From assembly GCA_037893245.1 (NCBI GenBank), contig JBAIAA010000531.1, positions 2,294,001-2,358,000 of the forward strand: 64,000 nucleotides of DNA, in the 5' to 3' direction. Below the pieces are notes generated by a model, which saw nothing but the letters and a program-made list of their open reading frames with translations, had not been told where the DNA came from and did no database searches. Source of the stretch: Crossaster papposus (Eukaryota > Echinodermata > Asteroidea > Velatida > Solasteridae). Below are positions 21,398 to 31,908 of the stretch, piece after piece (position 1 is the stretch's first letter; every line of letters starts with the position of its first letter). Both the position numbers and the translations under genes were made by a program.

Positions 21398-22152
21398 CTA
21401 TGTGTATCGTGCAAGCTTCCGGCTTACTCGGCCAGACCTAGTTGTTGTCACGGCTGTGTTTCCTTGAGCAGTCGCATTTAGGTTTTGCTTGTTTTTGCCT
21501 TGTTGCTCGAGCTGGTGTTTGTTTCCTGTATTAGGCGTATCTGTAAAACGAACATGCCTTTTTGGTTCAAACGTGAGACGCTTCGCCTGCATATCGCTGG
21601 CCGGCTGTGCCTGTGCCTTTTGTGCGCTATAGCGATGGCTTTTTGTCGGCATCTCGCGCAGGTGGGATCTATTGCGCCGCAGTTTGTTTCCGTTTGGCGT
21701 CGTAACCTCGTATGACCTGGGTTCCTCTCGTACTTTGGTCACCTCGCCGGGTATCCAGGTCTTGTCAGAGTTGTCCAGAATTATAACCTTCTGGCCAACA
21801 TGTAGAGGCGGGAGATATGGACCGGTGTGTCTGTCGTGATCTCGCTTCATGTTGTCTTGTTTGTCTTGTAGTCGTGCAAAATTTCCGCTGGCTTTTGCAG
21901 CAGATCATATGGGTTGTTGCTTGGCAGAGTTGTGCGGACTGGTCTACCGAACATAATCTCGGCCGGTGCAGGTAAGTTGGCATCGATGGGTGTAGCCCGT
22001 AGATTCAGCATGGCCTGGTTGGTGTCCTGACCCGAGTCGCGGCACTTCTTTAGAAGGGATTTGACTGTGCGAACCATGCGTTCGGCCAACCCGTTGGAAC
22101 GGGGGTATCGGGGTGAGGAGGTCGTGTGTTTGATCGACCAGCTCGAACACAT
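21398..22152 (-). pseudogene. Gypsy-3 integrase, C-terminal half
   Basis: 22152-21847 carries the catalytic Glu region (RYPRSNGLAERMVRTVKSLL) and the following helix (NLRATPIDANLPAPAEIMFGR). A one-base shift near 21850 leads to 21850-21398, an SH3-like C-terminal domain (LHVGQKVIILDNSDKTW ... GEVTKV) and a basic tail. The N-terminal part is in the next feature, separated by a TAG in DNGP/FAGKAY that looks like CAG to TAG. Confidence 0.85.
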
Positions 22153-22176
22153 GTCATTGTATGCTTTCCCCGCGAA

Positions 22177-23496
22177 CTACGGACCATTATCGGAAATTAT
22201 CTCTGTTGGTGCTCCCAGGAGGCCAAATGTTGCAGCTGTGACTTGAGCTACCGATGCGCTTGTGGTGCTGGTCAGCTTGTGCACCACCGGATATTTCGAG
22301 TGATAGTCTACGATGATAAGGAAATCGTCCCCATCTATCTCGAAGAGATCAGTACCAAGCTTTGTCCATGGCGTGGACGGAATCTCGTGGGGTATCATCG
22401 GCTCCGTTTGTTGTCGTGTCTGTGTTTTTTGGCACGCCGCACAGTTTTCCACGAGCTTGGCGATGTCATCGTTGATCTTTGGCCAATAGACGGAGTTGCG
22501 GGCAAGACGTCTTGTTTTCTCTACACCCAAGTGCCCGAGGTGGAGTTGGCGTAATATGTCAGCACGCATAGACTCTGGTATGATGACCTGTCTGCCCTTA
22601 AAAATGACTCCGCATGACACTCCTAATTCATCTCTGTACGACCAAAATGGCCGTAGGTCGCGTGGTAATCCTTGTATGGAGCTGGGCCATCCTGCATAGA
22701 CAAGCTGTTGTAGTGTCTGCAGTATGGGGTCACCCCGGGTCTCTCGCTGCAGGGCTTCTTGTTTGCCACATCCAAAGTGTACCAGGTCGATGTCCTGTGT
22801 GGCTGGACAATCCGCGAGAGTGATGTCGTCCACTTGGATGTCAAGGGGCACATCACCTCTCTTGCATGGGTTTGGAAGTCGGCTGAGTGCATCAGCGAGT
22901 ATCATCGAAGAACCGGGCTTGTACTCGATGGATAAGTTGTAGCCCTGGATCTTGATGAGGAGACGTTGCAGACGGGGCGGGGCACTCATCAGCGGCCTGC
23001 TGCAAATCATCACCAATGGTTTGTGGTCCGTTTGGGCAATGAAGCTGGTGCCAAACAGGTAGGTATGGAATCGAATGATCCCGAATACGAGTGCGAGTGT
23101 TTCTCGCTCGATATTTGAGTAGTTTGCCTGTGCAGCAGACAGGGTCTTAGATGCGAACGCAACAGGTTTTCCATCTTTGAGAAGGCATGCGCCCAGGCCT
23201 TTCTGCGATGCATCTACTTCTAGGGTCGTCGGCTTTCCTGGGTCATAGTATTGCAGACAGGAGTCGGCTGATATAGAGGCCTTAAGGCTGGTGAACGCAG
23301 CCTGGTGGTCGTCTTGCCACAAATATGGAACGTTCTTTCGCAGTAGATATCCTAGGATCGCCGCTTTGTCTGCAAAGTTCGGTATGTAGGGTGAGATGTA
23401 TTGCATTAACCCCAGGAACCTCTGTAGGTCTTCTTTGTCTTGGGGTGTAGGAATCGCGTAGACGTCCTCGATGCGGGTCTGGTTTGATGCCCACAT
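22177..23496 (-). pseudogene. Gypsy-3 RT thumb, RNase H and integrase N-terminal half
   Basis: One open frame of 439 codons. It holds the RT thumb motif LQRFLGLMQYISPYIPNF, RNase H (TTLEVDASQKGLGACLL, ERETLALVFGI, TDHKPL, ADALSRL), the integrase HHCC domain (HLGHLGVEKTRR, CAACQK) and the first two catalytic acids (GTDLFEID, IISDNG). A stop at 22177 separates the last catalytic residue. A frameshift at about 23480 separates it from the RT palm. Confidence 0.88.
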
Positions 23497-23815
23497 TTGA
23501 GTACACAGAACCGAAAAAGTTGATGTGGTTCATCTTGATTTTACACTTCGAACTATTGAAAACGAGACCTTCCCGCTCGGCTGTAGACATGAGATGAAGC
23601 AGGTTGGCGTCGTGCTCTTCTTCGGTTTTTCCGTACACTGCAATGTCGTCCGCAATCCCCACACAGCCGGGGACTTGGGCGATGATCTTGTCCATTTCTT
23701 GTTGAAAAATGTCCTGGCTTACGGAAATCCCAAAGGGGAGGCGTTGGAAGCAATACCTGCCAAAGGGGGTGCGGAATGTTGTAAGTTCCTGCGACTCCTC
23801 GTCCAGATGAACCGA
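23497..23815 (-). pseudogene. Gypsy-3 RT palm with the catalytic IADD
   Basis: The minus reading includes TPFGRYCFQRLPFGIS, then GIADDIAVYGKTEEEH, where the two catalytic Asp residues stand after Ile-Ala instead of the usual Tyr/Phe-Val/Ile, and then the primer-grip region SKCKIKMNHINFFG. It is in frame with gag-RT upstream, separated by one TAG at about 23816 that replaces a conserved Trp codon. Confidence 0.82.
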
Positions 23816-25609
23816 CTAAGAGCCTGCCTTTGCATCCAACTTTGAGAAGAACTTGGCTTGACTGAATTCTGGTTTAAGCTCCTCTAATGTTGGTATCTTG
23901 TGTGGGCATCTCTTAAGGCTATTGTTGAGTCGTTTTGGGTCCAAGCAAAGTCGTAGAGAGCCATCTTTTGTTATGCTTGTGGTTATGGAGCTGCACCAAT
24001 CCGTGTGGTGGGTGACAGGGCGTATGACTCCGTCTCGTTCCATCTTGTCGAGCTCCACTTTCAATTTTGGCTTCAGGTGGATACTGCATTTACGAGGAGC
24101 ATCAATACTCGGCTTGGCGTCATCCTTGAGGTAGAGGTGTGCCTTGATCTTGAAGTTTCCTAGTGTATCAAACTGCTTTGGGAAACGTTGTTTGAGGTCA
24201 TCCACTGAAGTAGTCTGCTGGTTGCTATGAGGCATCAGATTCGGCTTATCAGTGGGATTTGTTGAAGGTTGCAGCGGAGATTGGCCCGACTGCGGTACCA
24301 CTGTGTGAGGTGGGCCCCCGACACTGTGGATTGTGACCATGTTGAGCTTTCGGAAGATGGGTAAGCCGGCTATGGCGAGGCCGGGTACGTCCACGACATA
24401 GAAAATTTCCATCGACCATGGAGACATCTTGTATCGGCACATGATGTCGATGCAGCCTAGGCACCTGATTGTAGCACCGTTATAGGCTGTGAGCCGGGCA
24501 TTGGATGGCCTGGTGACGGACTCCCATTTTTCTCCGTACATTTGTCGTATGGTGCGAAGTGGTAGAGTGTTTGCACTGGAACCCGTGTCAACCTTCAGCT
24601 TTAGGTATTTTACTCCTAGGACATCTGGACACATGACATCGATAGTGGTGAACGCCTCGTCTGTCTTGTGCTGCTGTATGGGGGTCATGCTGAGGTCGGA
24701 GATGTGGATGGAGTAGAATAGGCTTTCTTGAGGTTGCCCATCGCTTAGTTCCTCAGTCGGCTGATCCTGCACCTCGTCGTTGTCTATGAGATGTACGCGC
24801 TGGAAACGGTCACGGCTTTTATATCTGCCACCTCTGCCTCGCGATGAAGCACTGTCACGCGATGCACTGTACTGCCTGGGCTGTCTGTGAGGCGGGTCGC
24901 CGTTGCGCTGTTTAAGCTGGCTCTTGCGGCAAAACTTAGCCCAGTGGCCTTTTGATCCGCATGACTTGCAAGTATCATTATACGCTGGGCATCTGCGAGG
25001 TTGGTGGGAAAGACCGCAGTTTGAGCATGCTCTACGCGAACGCAGCATGGCATCGACTGTCGCATTGCCCTCCGATAGGTTTTGGAGGCATTTTTTGCTC
25101 GCTGCAATAGCTTCGTATTTGCGGCCTTCCGCGAGGATTTCTTCGATTGTGCAGTTTGGCGGCTTGTCAAGGAGCTCTTTTTGAAATGCTTCGGACGATG
25201 TGGAAGCAATCACCAGCTCACACACGCGATCTGCTAGCTCGGCGGGCTGAAAATCGCATTGCTGCGCTTTGTCTCGGCACCGAGTCACAAACTCATCTAT
25301 AGTTTCACTGGCCTTCTGCCTGTACCTCATAAGTTCCATACGATGTACCCGGAAATTCACTTTGATTTGCAATTGGTCAGCAAACAGGGCCCACAGTTTT
25401 TGGGGGTCATCTTTTTCTTCTTCAGAAAGGCTTGATGCGTTTATGCGCCTAAGCCCTTCATTCCCTACAGCTATCTTAATTTTGACCGCGGTTTTACGCT
25501 GGTCAGTAATTTCGTTGTCTTGCAAACAGAGGGTCATACGTTGTTTAAACAACTTAAATTCCTCGGTTGTATCACTTGCATCCCATTTTATTTCCGGTTA
25601 TTTCGACAT
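23816..25609 (-). pseudogene. Gypsy-3 Gag, protease and RT N-terminal part
   Basis: ATG at 25609-25607 is followed by two codons and TAA (25600-25598), then an open frame of about 590 codons. Gag has two Cys-rich knuckles in a row (CSNCGLSHQPRRC and CKSCGSKGHWAKFC). The protease signature LKVDTGSSANTLPL follows. The RT start follows with KVELDKMERDGVI and LRLCLDPKRLN. Gag and pol are in one frame, without a shift. The fourth-codon stop and the TAG at the RT palm make this copy defective. Confidence 0.87.
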
Positions 25610-25911
25610 ATTGACTACTTGACACTGATGACGTATGGGCAAGAAAATAGAGATACTGTAACACTAACAATTGAATGTGCTAGATTGTACGCAAAGATAT
25701 GATGGCAATTTGTTTCATAAATGTACATAAGCACTGGATCAATCTAACAAACAAATGCACATTAAATGTAAGCAAATTACAGTTCAGTCAATTCTTGCTA
25801 TGTACTGGGCTCTGGTAGCTTCCCTGGCAGGAAAACATCTACACTGGGTGGCTGGCTGTCCTCGGTGATCCGCTGTGGAATGCGCCTTGGCCGCCGTTAC
25901 TGCCGGGTGTG

Positions 25912-27082
25912 TAGTCTTGGCCAAGACCAAGCTAGCCCGTTCATTTGTTCCGCGGCGCGCCGTCCGTATTATCTGGGATTATTGAGGGCGCCCTTTATTA
26001 TCGCCATAATTCCTGGATCTCTTCCTCTAACTTGGTCTTGGCGCATCGATCACGTGAACCCGGAAAATTCCGAGGACATTCCAAGCATAGCTCAAATAGC
26101 TACTCGCCCCCGCATGCGCACTAAGTCGTTTTTGTTTAATGTAGTGTTCGATTATTATAGTCTGGTTCCCAGACCAAATATTTCTGACTATTTGTGATTT
26201 TTCATTTATTATTTAGCCGTTAATGTCACGTGACCAAAAACTGGAGGAATTGCTTAACGTTCGCGATGTTCGAGTGTTTCTAGGTATTTATAAAATAAAA
26301 CTCACATTAGCAAAGGTCAACACCAGACGAAATGCCTAAGACTATCACAGTCATTGTAGTCATTGTGCTATTTTTGGGTAAGAGCCGTTAGAATTTGAAT
26401 TGTTGCGTCGTCATAGCTACGCTGCTTGTATCGCGTCATTATCTATTTTTTTGTCGCCGGCGGCTACCTGACCTACACTACAATTTAGACGTATAGCCAA
26501 ATGTGGTTTCTTACACGTCCGGTCAGGTAGCCGCCGGCGACAAAAAAATAGATAATGACGCGATACAAGCAGCGTAGCTATGACGACGCAACAATTCAAA
26601 TTCTAACGGCTCTTACCCAAAAATAGCACAATGACTACAATGACTGTGATAGTCTTAGGCATTTCGTCTGGTGTTGACCTTTGCTAATGTGAGTTTTATT
26701 TTATAAATACCTAGAAACACTCGAACATCGCGAACGTTAAGCAATTCCTCCAGTTTTTGGTCACGTGACATTAACGGCTAAATAATAAATGAAAAATCAC
26801 AAATAGTCAGAAATATTTGGTCTGGGAACCAGACTATAATAATCGAACACTACATTAAACAAAAACGACTTAGTGCGCATGCGGGGGCGAGTAGCTATTT
26901 GAGCTATGCTTGGAATGTCCTCGGAATTTTCCGGGTTCACGTGATCGATGCGCCAAGACCAAGTTAGAGGAAGAGATCCAGGAATTATGGCGATAATAAA
27001 GGGCGCCCTCAATAATCCCAGATAATACGGACGGCGCGCCGCGGAACAAATAAACGGGCTAGCTTGGTCTTGGCCAAGACTA
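25912..27082. mobile_element. Palindromic MULE-like element, copy A (1171 bp)
   Basis: Two 562-bp arms (25912-26473 and 26521-27082) are near-perfect inverted copies around a 47-bp spacer. The ends are TAGTCTTGGCCAAGACC and its complement. A 9-bp duplication CCGGGTGTG flanks it (25903-25911 and 27083-27091). Nine-bp duplications and long terminal inverted repeats are typical of Mutator-like elements. There is no transposase. Open frames in the arms have no recognisable domain. It lies in the leader of Gypsy-3. Confidence 0.92.
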
Positions 27083-27157
27083 CCGGGTGTGCAGTGTTGT
27101 GTCGAAAACTCGGTCCGTCCGCTGTGGTCCGGGGCCTGTTGTTATGATTGTGTTGAT

Positions 27158-30070
27158 GCACAGTTCAGTTCAGTTCATTTATTTCCACTTATTCAATTCA
27201 TACGAATTGGAAGTTGACAAGCTAGTTACAATAACTATAAGTGGAGGAGGTCTCCAAAAAAGCAAAGCTTGTAAACCGGAGATCCCCTTATGTGTACTTA
27301 ATGACCTTTAAATTATAAATGTTCAAGTATGACATTATAAAACGTACACAGTGAGTTAATTAAGTTACTATACACATCTAAGGACATACATGTAGGACAA
27401 ACACGACAAAACAACATGAGGAGGTTAACAATTAATCAGGAGTGTCAATTACAAAGATTTACAAAACAAGTAAATACAACTGGCATTAATCAATCTTGAC
27501 AATATTTTTCCAGAAGCCATGATTTAAGTTTCTTTTTTAAAGCTTGGACACTATTGACTGTTTTGAGATTATCACTCAGAGAGTTCAAGAATTTAGGACC
27601 CTGAAATGACACACAATTCATTGATTTAGAAAGACGTATACGGGGAATATGAAAATCTCTGGCAGATCTGGTGTGATACGAATGAATTTGGGTATTTAAA
27701 GTAAACATATTCTGAAAAGATTTTGGTAATGTTTTAGCCTTGAATTGATGCATAAATGCACCAAGCTGCAACAAATATATATCACTAACCTTGAGAGTGT
27801 TGTGATTATAAAACAACGGGTCAGAAGGACTTTGAAAATGAACTCCATTGACAATTCTAAGAGCCTTCTTTTGTAAAACAAGAATTCTGTTCAATAAATA
27901 TGCACTCGATTTTCCCCATGCAAGAATACCGTAAGATATATGCGGTAGTACTAGAGCATTATAAATGTTATACAATATATTTGAAGGAAAGAAATGCTTT
28001 AATTTATTAATAATGCCAATATTTCTAGAAATCAATTTGCATAAATAATTTATATGATTGCTCCAGTTAAGTTTTTCATCAATGAATAAACCAAGGAATT
28101 TAGTACAATCAATACGTTTAAGGGGCTCATTGTCAAATATAATATCACATGGATTAATAATCGTTGAACCACTAAACAGCATAAAGAATGTTTTGTTAAT
28201 ATTAAGCGATAATTTATTGGCTTTAATCCAATTGGAAATGTGACAAAGTTCAGAATTCACAGTGTCAAAAAGTATGTCAACATTACTATGAGAATAAAAT
28301 AAATTAGAATCATCAGCAAACATAATAAAGGAAATGTTGGTTGAAGAGGTCGGAAAATCATTAATATAAATAGAAAACAGAAGGGGACCCAAAAGAGAAC
28401 CTTGAGGTACACCGCAAGACAATAACTTAAGCGAAGATTTGTTACCATTGATACAAACATACTGGTGCCTATTGGAAAGGTAATCCCTGAACCACTCCAA
28501 GGCAATACCCCTAATACCATAATAGGAAAGTTTGGCCAAAAGAATGGAATGGTCTAAGGTGTCAAATGCCTTGGAGAGGTCCAGAAAAACGCCCAATGTA
28601 TGCAAGGATTGTTCACGACCAGCAGTAATTTTATCAATTAACTGTAAAATGGCATGTGTAGTAGAGTGGTTCTTTCTAAAACCAAACTGAGAATCGGATA
28701 AAATATTATGTTTTTCCAAAAAATTAGATAAACGAATGTAAACCGCACGCTCAAGTATTTTTGAAAACGAATTAAGGATAGATATAGGACGATAATTATT
28801 AACTAATTGACGGTCACCTTTTTTAAAGATGGGTGTAACCCTAGCAATTTTCATTGAGTTGGGTACAATGCCAGTTGATAAAGATAAGTTTATAATGAAA
28901 GTCAAGGGCTTAGCAATAGCATAAAACACCTCCTTTATAAGAGGGCAATTAATGGAATCATGCCCGGAACATTTCTTATTAGGTAAATTATATACAATGG
29001 TAAACACTTCCTGTTCGGTAAGTGGAGTGAAAAAAATAGAGGAAGGATTATAATCCTGTAAAAACTCCTGAAAATTAGAATGGCAAGTGGGAATCTCGCT
29101 GGCCAATTTAGGTCCAATGTTAACAAAAAAATTGTTAAAATTCTCGGCAATAAGATTAGGGTCGACAACGCTCTGGTTGTTGACATGAATACTTGTGATT
29201 TGAGAAACAGAATTATTATTTAAGACGCTATTAATAATCTTCCAGGTGTTCTTAAGATTATTCTTTTCCTTGTCAAATTGCTGGGAATAATATAACCGTT
29301 TGGCAGAACGCAAAATAGTTGTAAGAGAATTTCTGTACTTCACAAAATTTGAACGATTAAACTCAGAAGGAGAACAAAGAGATTTATGATACAGCTTGTT
29401 TTTATGATTAATAGACTTAAGAATAGCGGAAGTTACCCACGGCGACCTAGGTTGGGATTTCCTGTCATGACCCTTCACTTTCACAAGGGGAATATTTTTA
29501 TCGTATAAATTTATAAACGTATTCAAAAAATTATTCAAAGATTCGTTGGTATCATCACAAAATACCGCAGACCAGTCTGCAGAATTTAGATCATTTCGAA
29601 AATGACGCAAATTATCAATGGATTGTTTTCGAAAAGAATGTGGATTTTGATTGTACGTGGAGGGGGTAACAGGAAAGGAGGTAAAAATAGGGAAATGATC
29701 AGAAATATCACAAATTAAAATACCAGAATTTGGAGGGGGGGAAAAGTTAATAAAAATATTGTCAATAAGCGTGGCCGAAGTGCTAGTAATTCTAGTAGGT
29801 TTATTAATCAAGGGTAGACAAGAGTTGGCCAATATTGTGTCAAAAAATTCCTGGGATTGACTATTAAAATCATTGTCGAGAAGATTAATATTGAAATCCC
29901 CAGAAATGAGACATGATTTGTTCTCAAATGTAATACGATTTTGAACATTCTGGAATGTCAACATAAAGTCATCAAAGGCGACCGATGGTGGCTTATAAAC
30001 AACACCTATAATTAAATTCTTACTGTTAGCGTTATTTATTTCAATAAAAATAGATTCGGCACGTAGCAGC
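27158..30070 (-). mobile_element. CR1/Jockey-type LINE inserted in Gypsy-3
   Basis: The minus-strand element has the C-terminal half of the endonuclease, a full RT and the C-terminal region. The 3' end, on the left, has short GAACT-type repeats (ATGAACTGAACTGAACTG). It is 5'-truncated inside the endonuclease, and ORF1 is missing. Its frame is open throughout, unlike the other LINEs here. Confidence 0.87.
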
Positions 30071-30156
30071 GGATGGATACGGTCAAAGGTCAACTGCACT
30101 CGGCTTGTTGTTGGTATGGTAGGCCAGTCTCTTGAGCGGCGGATGGATATAATCAA
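27490..30156 (-). CDS. LINE endonuclease (partial) and reverse transcriptase, 888 codons, no internal stop
   Basis: The first 30 or so residues come from the flank; LINE sequence begins near ESIFIEINNAN. The endonuclease end has GDFNINLL (catalytic Asp-Asn), NKPTRIT and DISDHFPIF (catalytic Asp-His). RT blocks: VTPIFKKGDRQLVNNYRPIS, QFGFRKNHSTTHA, FLDLSKAFDTLDHS, SCGVPQGSLLGPLLF and the catalytic MFADDSNLF. The C-terminal region follows (LVLPHISYGILAWG, LQKKALRIV, SYHTRSARDFHIP). RT could be active, but the endonuclease N-terminus is lost, so this copy cannot move by itself. Confidence 0.88.
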   Translation of the reverse strand: MIISIRRSRDWPTIPTTSRVQLTFDRIHPLLRAESIFIEINNANSKNLIIGVVYKPPSVAFDDFMLTFQNVQNRITFENKSCLISGDFNINLLDNDFNSQSQEFFDTILANSCLPLINKPTRITSTSATLIDNIFINFSPPPNSGILICDISDHFPIFTSFPVTPSTYNQNPHSFRKQSIDNLRHFRNDLNSADWSAVFCDDTNESLNNFLNTFINLYDKNIPLVKVKGHDRKSQPRSPWVTSAILKSINHKNKLYHKSLCSPSEFNRSNFVKYRNSLTTILRSAKRLYYSQQFDKEKNNLKNTWKIINSVLNNNSVSQITSIHVNNQSVVDPNLIAENFNNFFVNIGPKLASEIPTCHSNFQEFLQDYNPSSIFFTPLTEQEVFTIVYNLPNKKCSGHDSINCPLIKEVFYAIAKPLTFIINLSLSTGIVPNSMKIARVTPIFKKGDRQLVNNYRPISILNSFSKILERAVYIRLSNFLEKHNILSDSQFGFRKNHSTTHAILQLIDKITAGREQSLHTLGVFLDLSKAFDTLDHSILLAKLSYYGIRGIALEWFRDYLSNRHQYVCINGNKSSLKLLSCGVPQGSLLGPLLFSIYINDFPTSSTNISFIMFADDSNLFYSHSNVDILFDTVNSELCHISNWIKANKLSLNINKTFFMLFSGSTIINPCDIIFDNEPLKRIDCTKFLGLFIDEKLNWSNHINYLCKLISRNIGIINKLKHFFPSNILYNIYNALVLPHISYGILAWGKSSAYLLNRILVLQKKALRIVNGVHFQSPSDPLFYNHNTLKVSDIYLLQLGAFMHQFKAKTLPKSFQNMFTLNTQIHSYHTRSARDFHIPRIRLSKSMNCVSFQGPKFLNSLSDNLKTVNSVQALKKKLKSWLLEKYCQD

Positions 30157-30500
30157 AATGTCTTAACGGCGCTTGTGTCGGTGAAGGGGTGCTCTTGACC
30201 GTGTGTCTATCACAGAACGGAACTAATTTGTGTCAATCGGCCGGCCCTGGCCTACGTAGACGGGTTCTGCCCGTGCTGGCTGTGCGTATACGAATGTACC
30301 TGTACTGTACATGTAAACGTGTGTGTGTGGCTGTGTACGTGCCTGTATACTATGGCCACTGCCGTCTCAGTGCATGCCGCGTCGTGTTGGGGCACGGTCT
30401 CGGCCTGCTTGACGGTCGATTGCTCGTCAAAACGAGGAGTTGAACTCCCAACAAGTTCGTTGTAGTTTGGTCAGTACAACTACAGATACTCTCCAGTAAA
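30071..30500 (-). other. Gypsy-3 leader remnant
   Basis: Sequence between the primer site and the inserted LINE. It includes a repeated GCGGCGGATGGAT motif near 30070-30145 and a GT-rich tract near 30300. No coding sequence is recognised. Confidence 0.5.
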
Positions 30501-30506
30501 CCTTTT

Positions 30507-30520
30507 AACCGCTGCCACCA
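30507..30520 (-). other. Primer-binding site of Gypsy-3 (tRNA-Leu)
   Basis: The minus strand reads TGGTGGCAGCGGTT directly at the LTR edge. The first 13 bases match the same tRNA-Leu end as Gypsy-2's primer site; the match then ends. Confidence 0.75.
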
Positions 30521-30656
30521 TGTTGTGATAATGAATGGCGGAATAACGGAGAGCGGAGACAGGAGATTCTGGCTTCCAACAGAGCTTAGGAAAGAGTGCT
30601 TTATTCAGGATTGTGTGTGTGTCTACGCGTACCATAAACTAGTTCCTATTACTTCA
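30521..30656 (-). repeat. 5' LTR of Gypsy-3 (136 bp)
   Basis: Same sequence as 20923-21058. It carries TG...CA ends and is followed by the CATAT duplication. Confidence 0.93.
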
Positions 30657-31095
30657 CATATCATCCCAATTCTTCGCTCACTTCACTGGTTACCCGTTTC
30701 CAAACGCATTCAGTTCAAGGTTCTCCTTCTCACATACAAATGCCTCAAAGGATCAGCGCCCCCATACCTCCAGGAACTCATCAATGTGTATAAACCCCGT
30801 CGCACCCTCCGCTCAAGCTCCTCATCTCAACTCACACTACCAGTCACACGCACCAAGTCCTACGGTCATCGGTCTTTCACATTCTCTGCCCCGACACTCT
30901 GGAACTCGCTGCCGCAACACATCAGGACCGCATCCACTGAACAGAACTTTAAATTTATGTTGAAGACTTTCTTATTTTAAATCTTTGTGTGTTACCTCAA
31001 TCGTTTTTGATAATTGTATTAATCTGTGTAAAGCGCTTCGGGACGTCAGTGTGAAGCGCTATATAAAAACGGTTATATTATTATTATTATTATTA
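30657..31095 (+). pseudogene. L2-like LINE, right part (C-terminal region and 3' tail)
   Basis: Continues the L2 element broken at 20922. It reads PILRSLHWLPVSKRIQFKVL, then YLQELINVYKPRRTLRSS, then FSAPTLWNSLPQHIR and KFMLKTFLF, then a stop. The 3' UTR has the L2-type end AAGCGCTATATAAAAACG followed by (ATT)n. After it the minisatellite resumes. Confidence 0.88.
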
Positions 31096-31186
31096 CTGGG
31101 ATTAATGTTAGGGGGGTGAGGTGCTTTATAATTAGATTAATGTTAGGAGTGAGGTGCTCTATACTGGGATTAATGTTAGCTAAGAA
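31096..31186. repeat. Minisatellite, right part
   Basis: Two to three diverged units with ACTGGGATTAATGTTAGG and GAGGTGCT. It is the continuation of the array at 20286. Confidence 0.8.
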
Positions 31187-31361
31187 GTTTATTGTTGTGT
31201 AATCAAATCCTTCAACATGTGTGTAGGGTAGTGATAGTACACTGTTTTGAAGGGAGGGAGTATAGGAGGTAGTCGAGTGTCTTTCCATCCCTGAATACGA
31301 TTTGATAGGTGCCTAATCGATGTTAATTTTGTTTTTCTTCATCCTAAATTGTGCTTTGCAG

Positions 31362-31473
31362 GTTGGATGTAAGGAGGCACTTACCCTTACAGACTCTGAG
31401 TTCTCGGCCTTGGGTATAACTCGAATTGGGGACAGAGCCAGGATTCGCCAAAAATGCAAAGATTTCCTGAGTG
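31362..31473 (+). pseudogene. SAM-domain second exon, gene copy 1
   Basis: A 112-bp exon bordered by TTTGCAG and GTATGT. It reads VGCKEALTLTDSEFSALGIT and then RIGDRARIRQKC, the second half of a SAM domain (the ...LGI..IGDR.R.. pattern). It has the same length and phase as the exon at 41402-41513 and the proteins are clearly related. The first exon is missing; the sequence upstream is minisatellite and L2. Confidence 0.85.
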
Positions 31474-31728
31474 GTATGTCTACAATTAGTAACATTTTGA
31501 ATGTCATTTAAATACTGGCAGGATATATTCAAAACAGAGTTCCTTATCAGGCCATCACTTAGACCTCGTGCACAAAGTCTATGGGCCATGACAGAAAACG
31601 TATTTTCAAAGAATAATTTTAAATTTGTCCTATTCATTTGTGTTTCTTTATCAGATTTACACTTTTTAAATCATATTAAGGGAAAATGATGGCCGATATA
31701 GAACTTTTCCCCAGAAATATTGAGTGCT

Positions 31729-31908
31729 CATGCGCGGATCCAGGGGGGGGCGCACCCGGCGCGCGCCCCCCCTAAAAAAATCTCGAGAAGATTGAGAAGA
31801 TCTCGGCGTTGGGGCTTCGCGCCTCCTGCGCTTCCATATCTTCTCCCAATATATTATGTTGACAATTTTTGGCGCCCCCTTTAACCGAAATTCCTGGATC
31901 CGCCCCTG
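31729..31908. mobile_element. 180-bp GC-ended MITE, copy 2
   Basis: The same element as at 12342 but reversed, with the same length. It is flanked by a 5-bp duplication GTGCT (31724-31728 and 31909-31913). It lies in an intron of SAM/HECT gene copy 1. Confidence 0.85.

Larger units (their letters stand above)
20923..30656 (-). mobile_element. Complete Gypsy-type LTR retrotransposon (Gypsy-3), minus strand
   Basis: It has two 136-bp LTRs (20923-21058 and 30521-30656), a CATAT duplication, a tRNA-Leu primer site beside the right LTR and a polypurine tract beside the left LTR. The pol order is gag, protease, RT, RNase H, integrase. The RT catalytic stretch reads GIADDIAVYG and the integrase end has PRYPRSNGLAERM, features I associate with the Mag-type branch. 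Two later insertions, a palindromic element (25912-27082) and a CR1 LINE (27158-30070), sit between leader and gag. It interrupts an L2 LINE. Confidence 0.93.

Noticed and set aside
25912..27012. Readings of 60 to 110 codons in the palindrome arms
   Set aside because: They occur symmetrically in both arms and in all copies, show no domain, and follow from the palindrome sequence.
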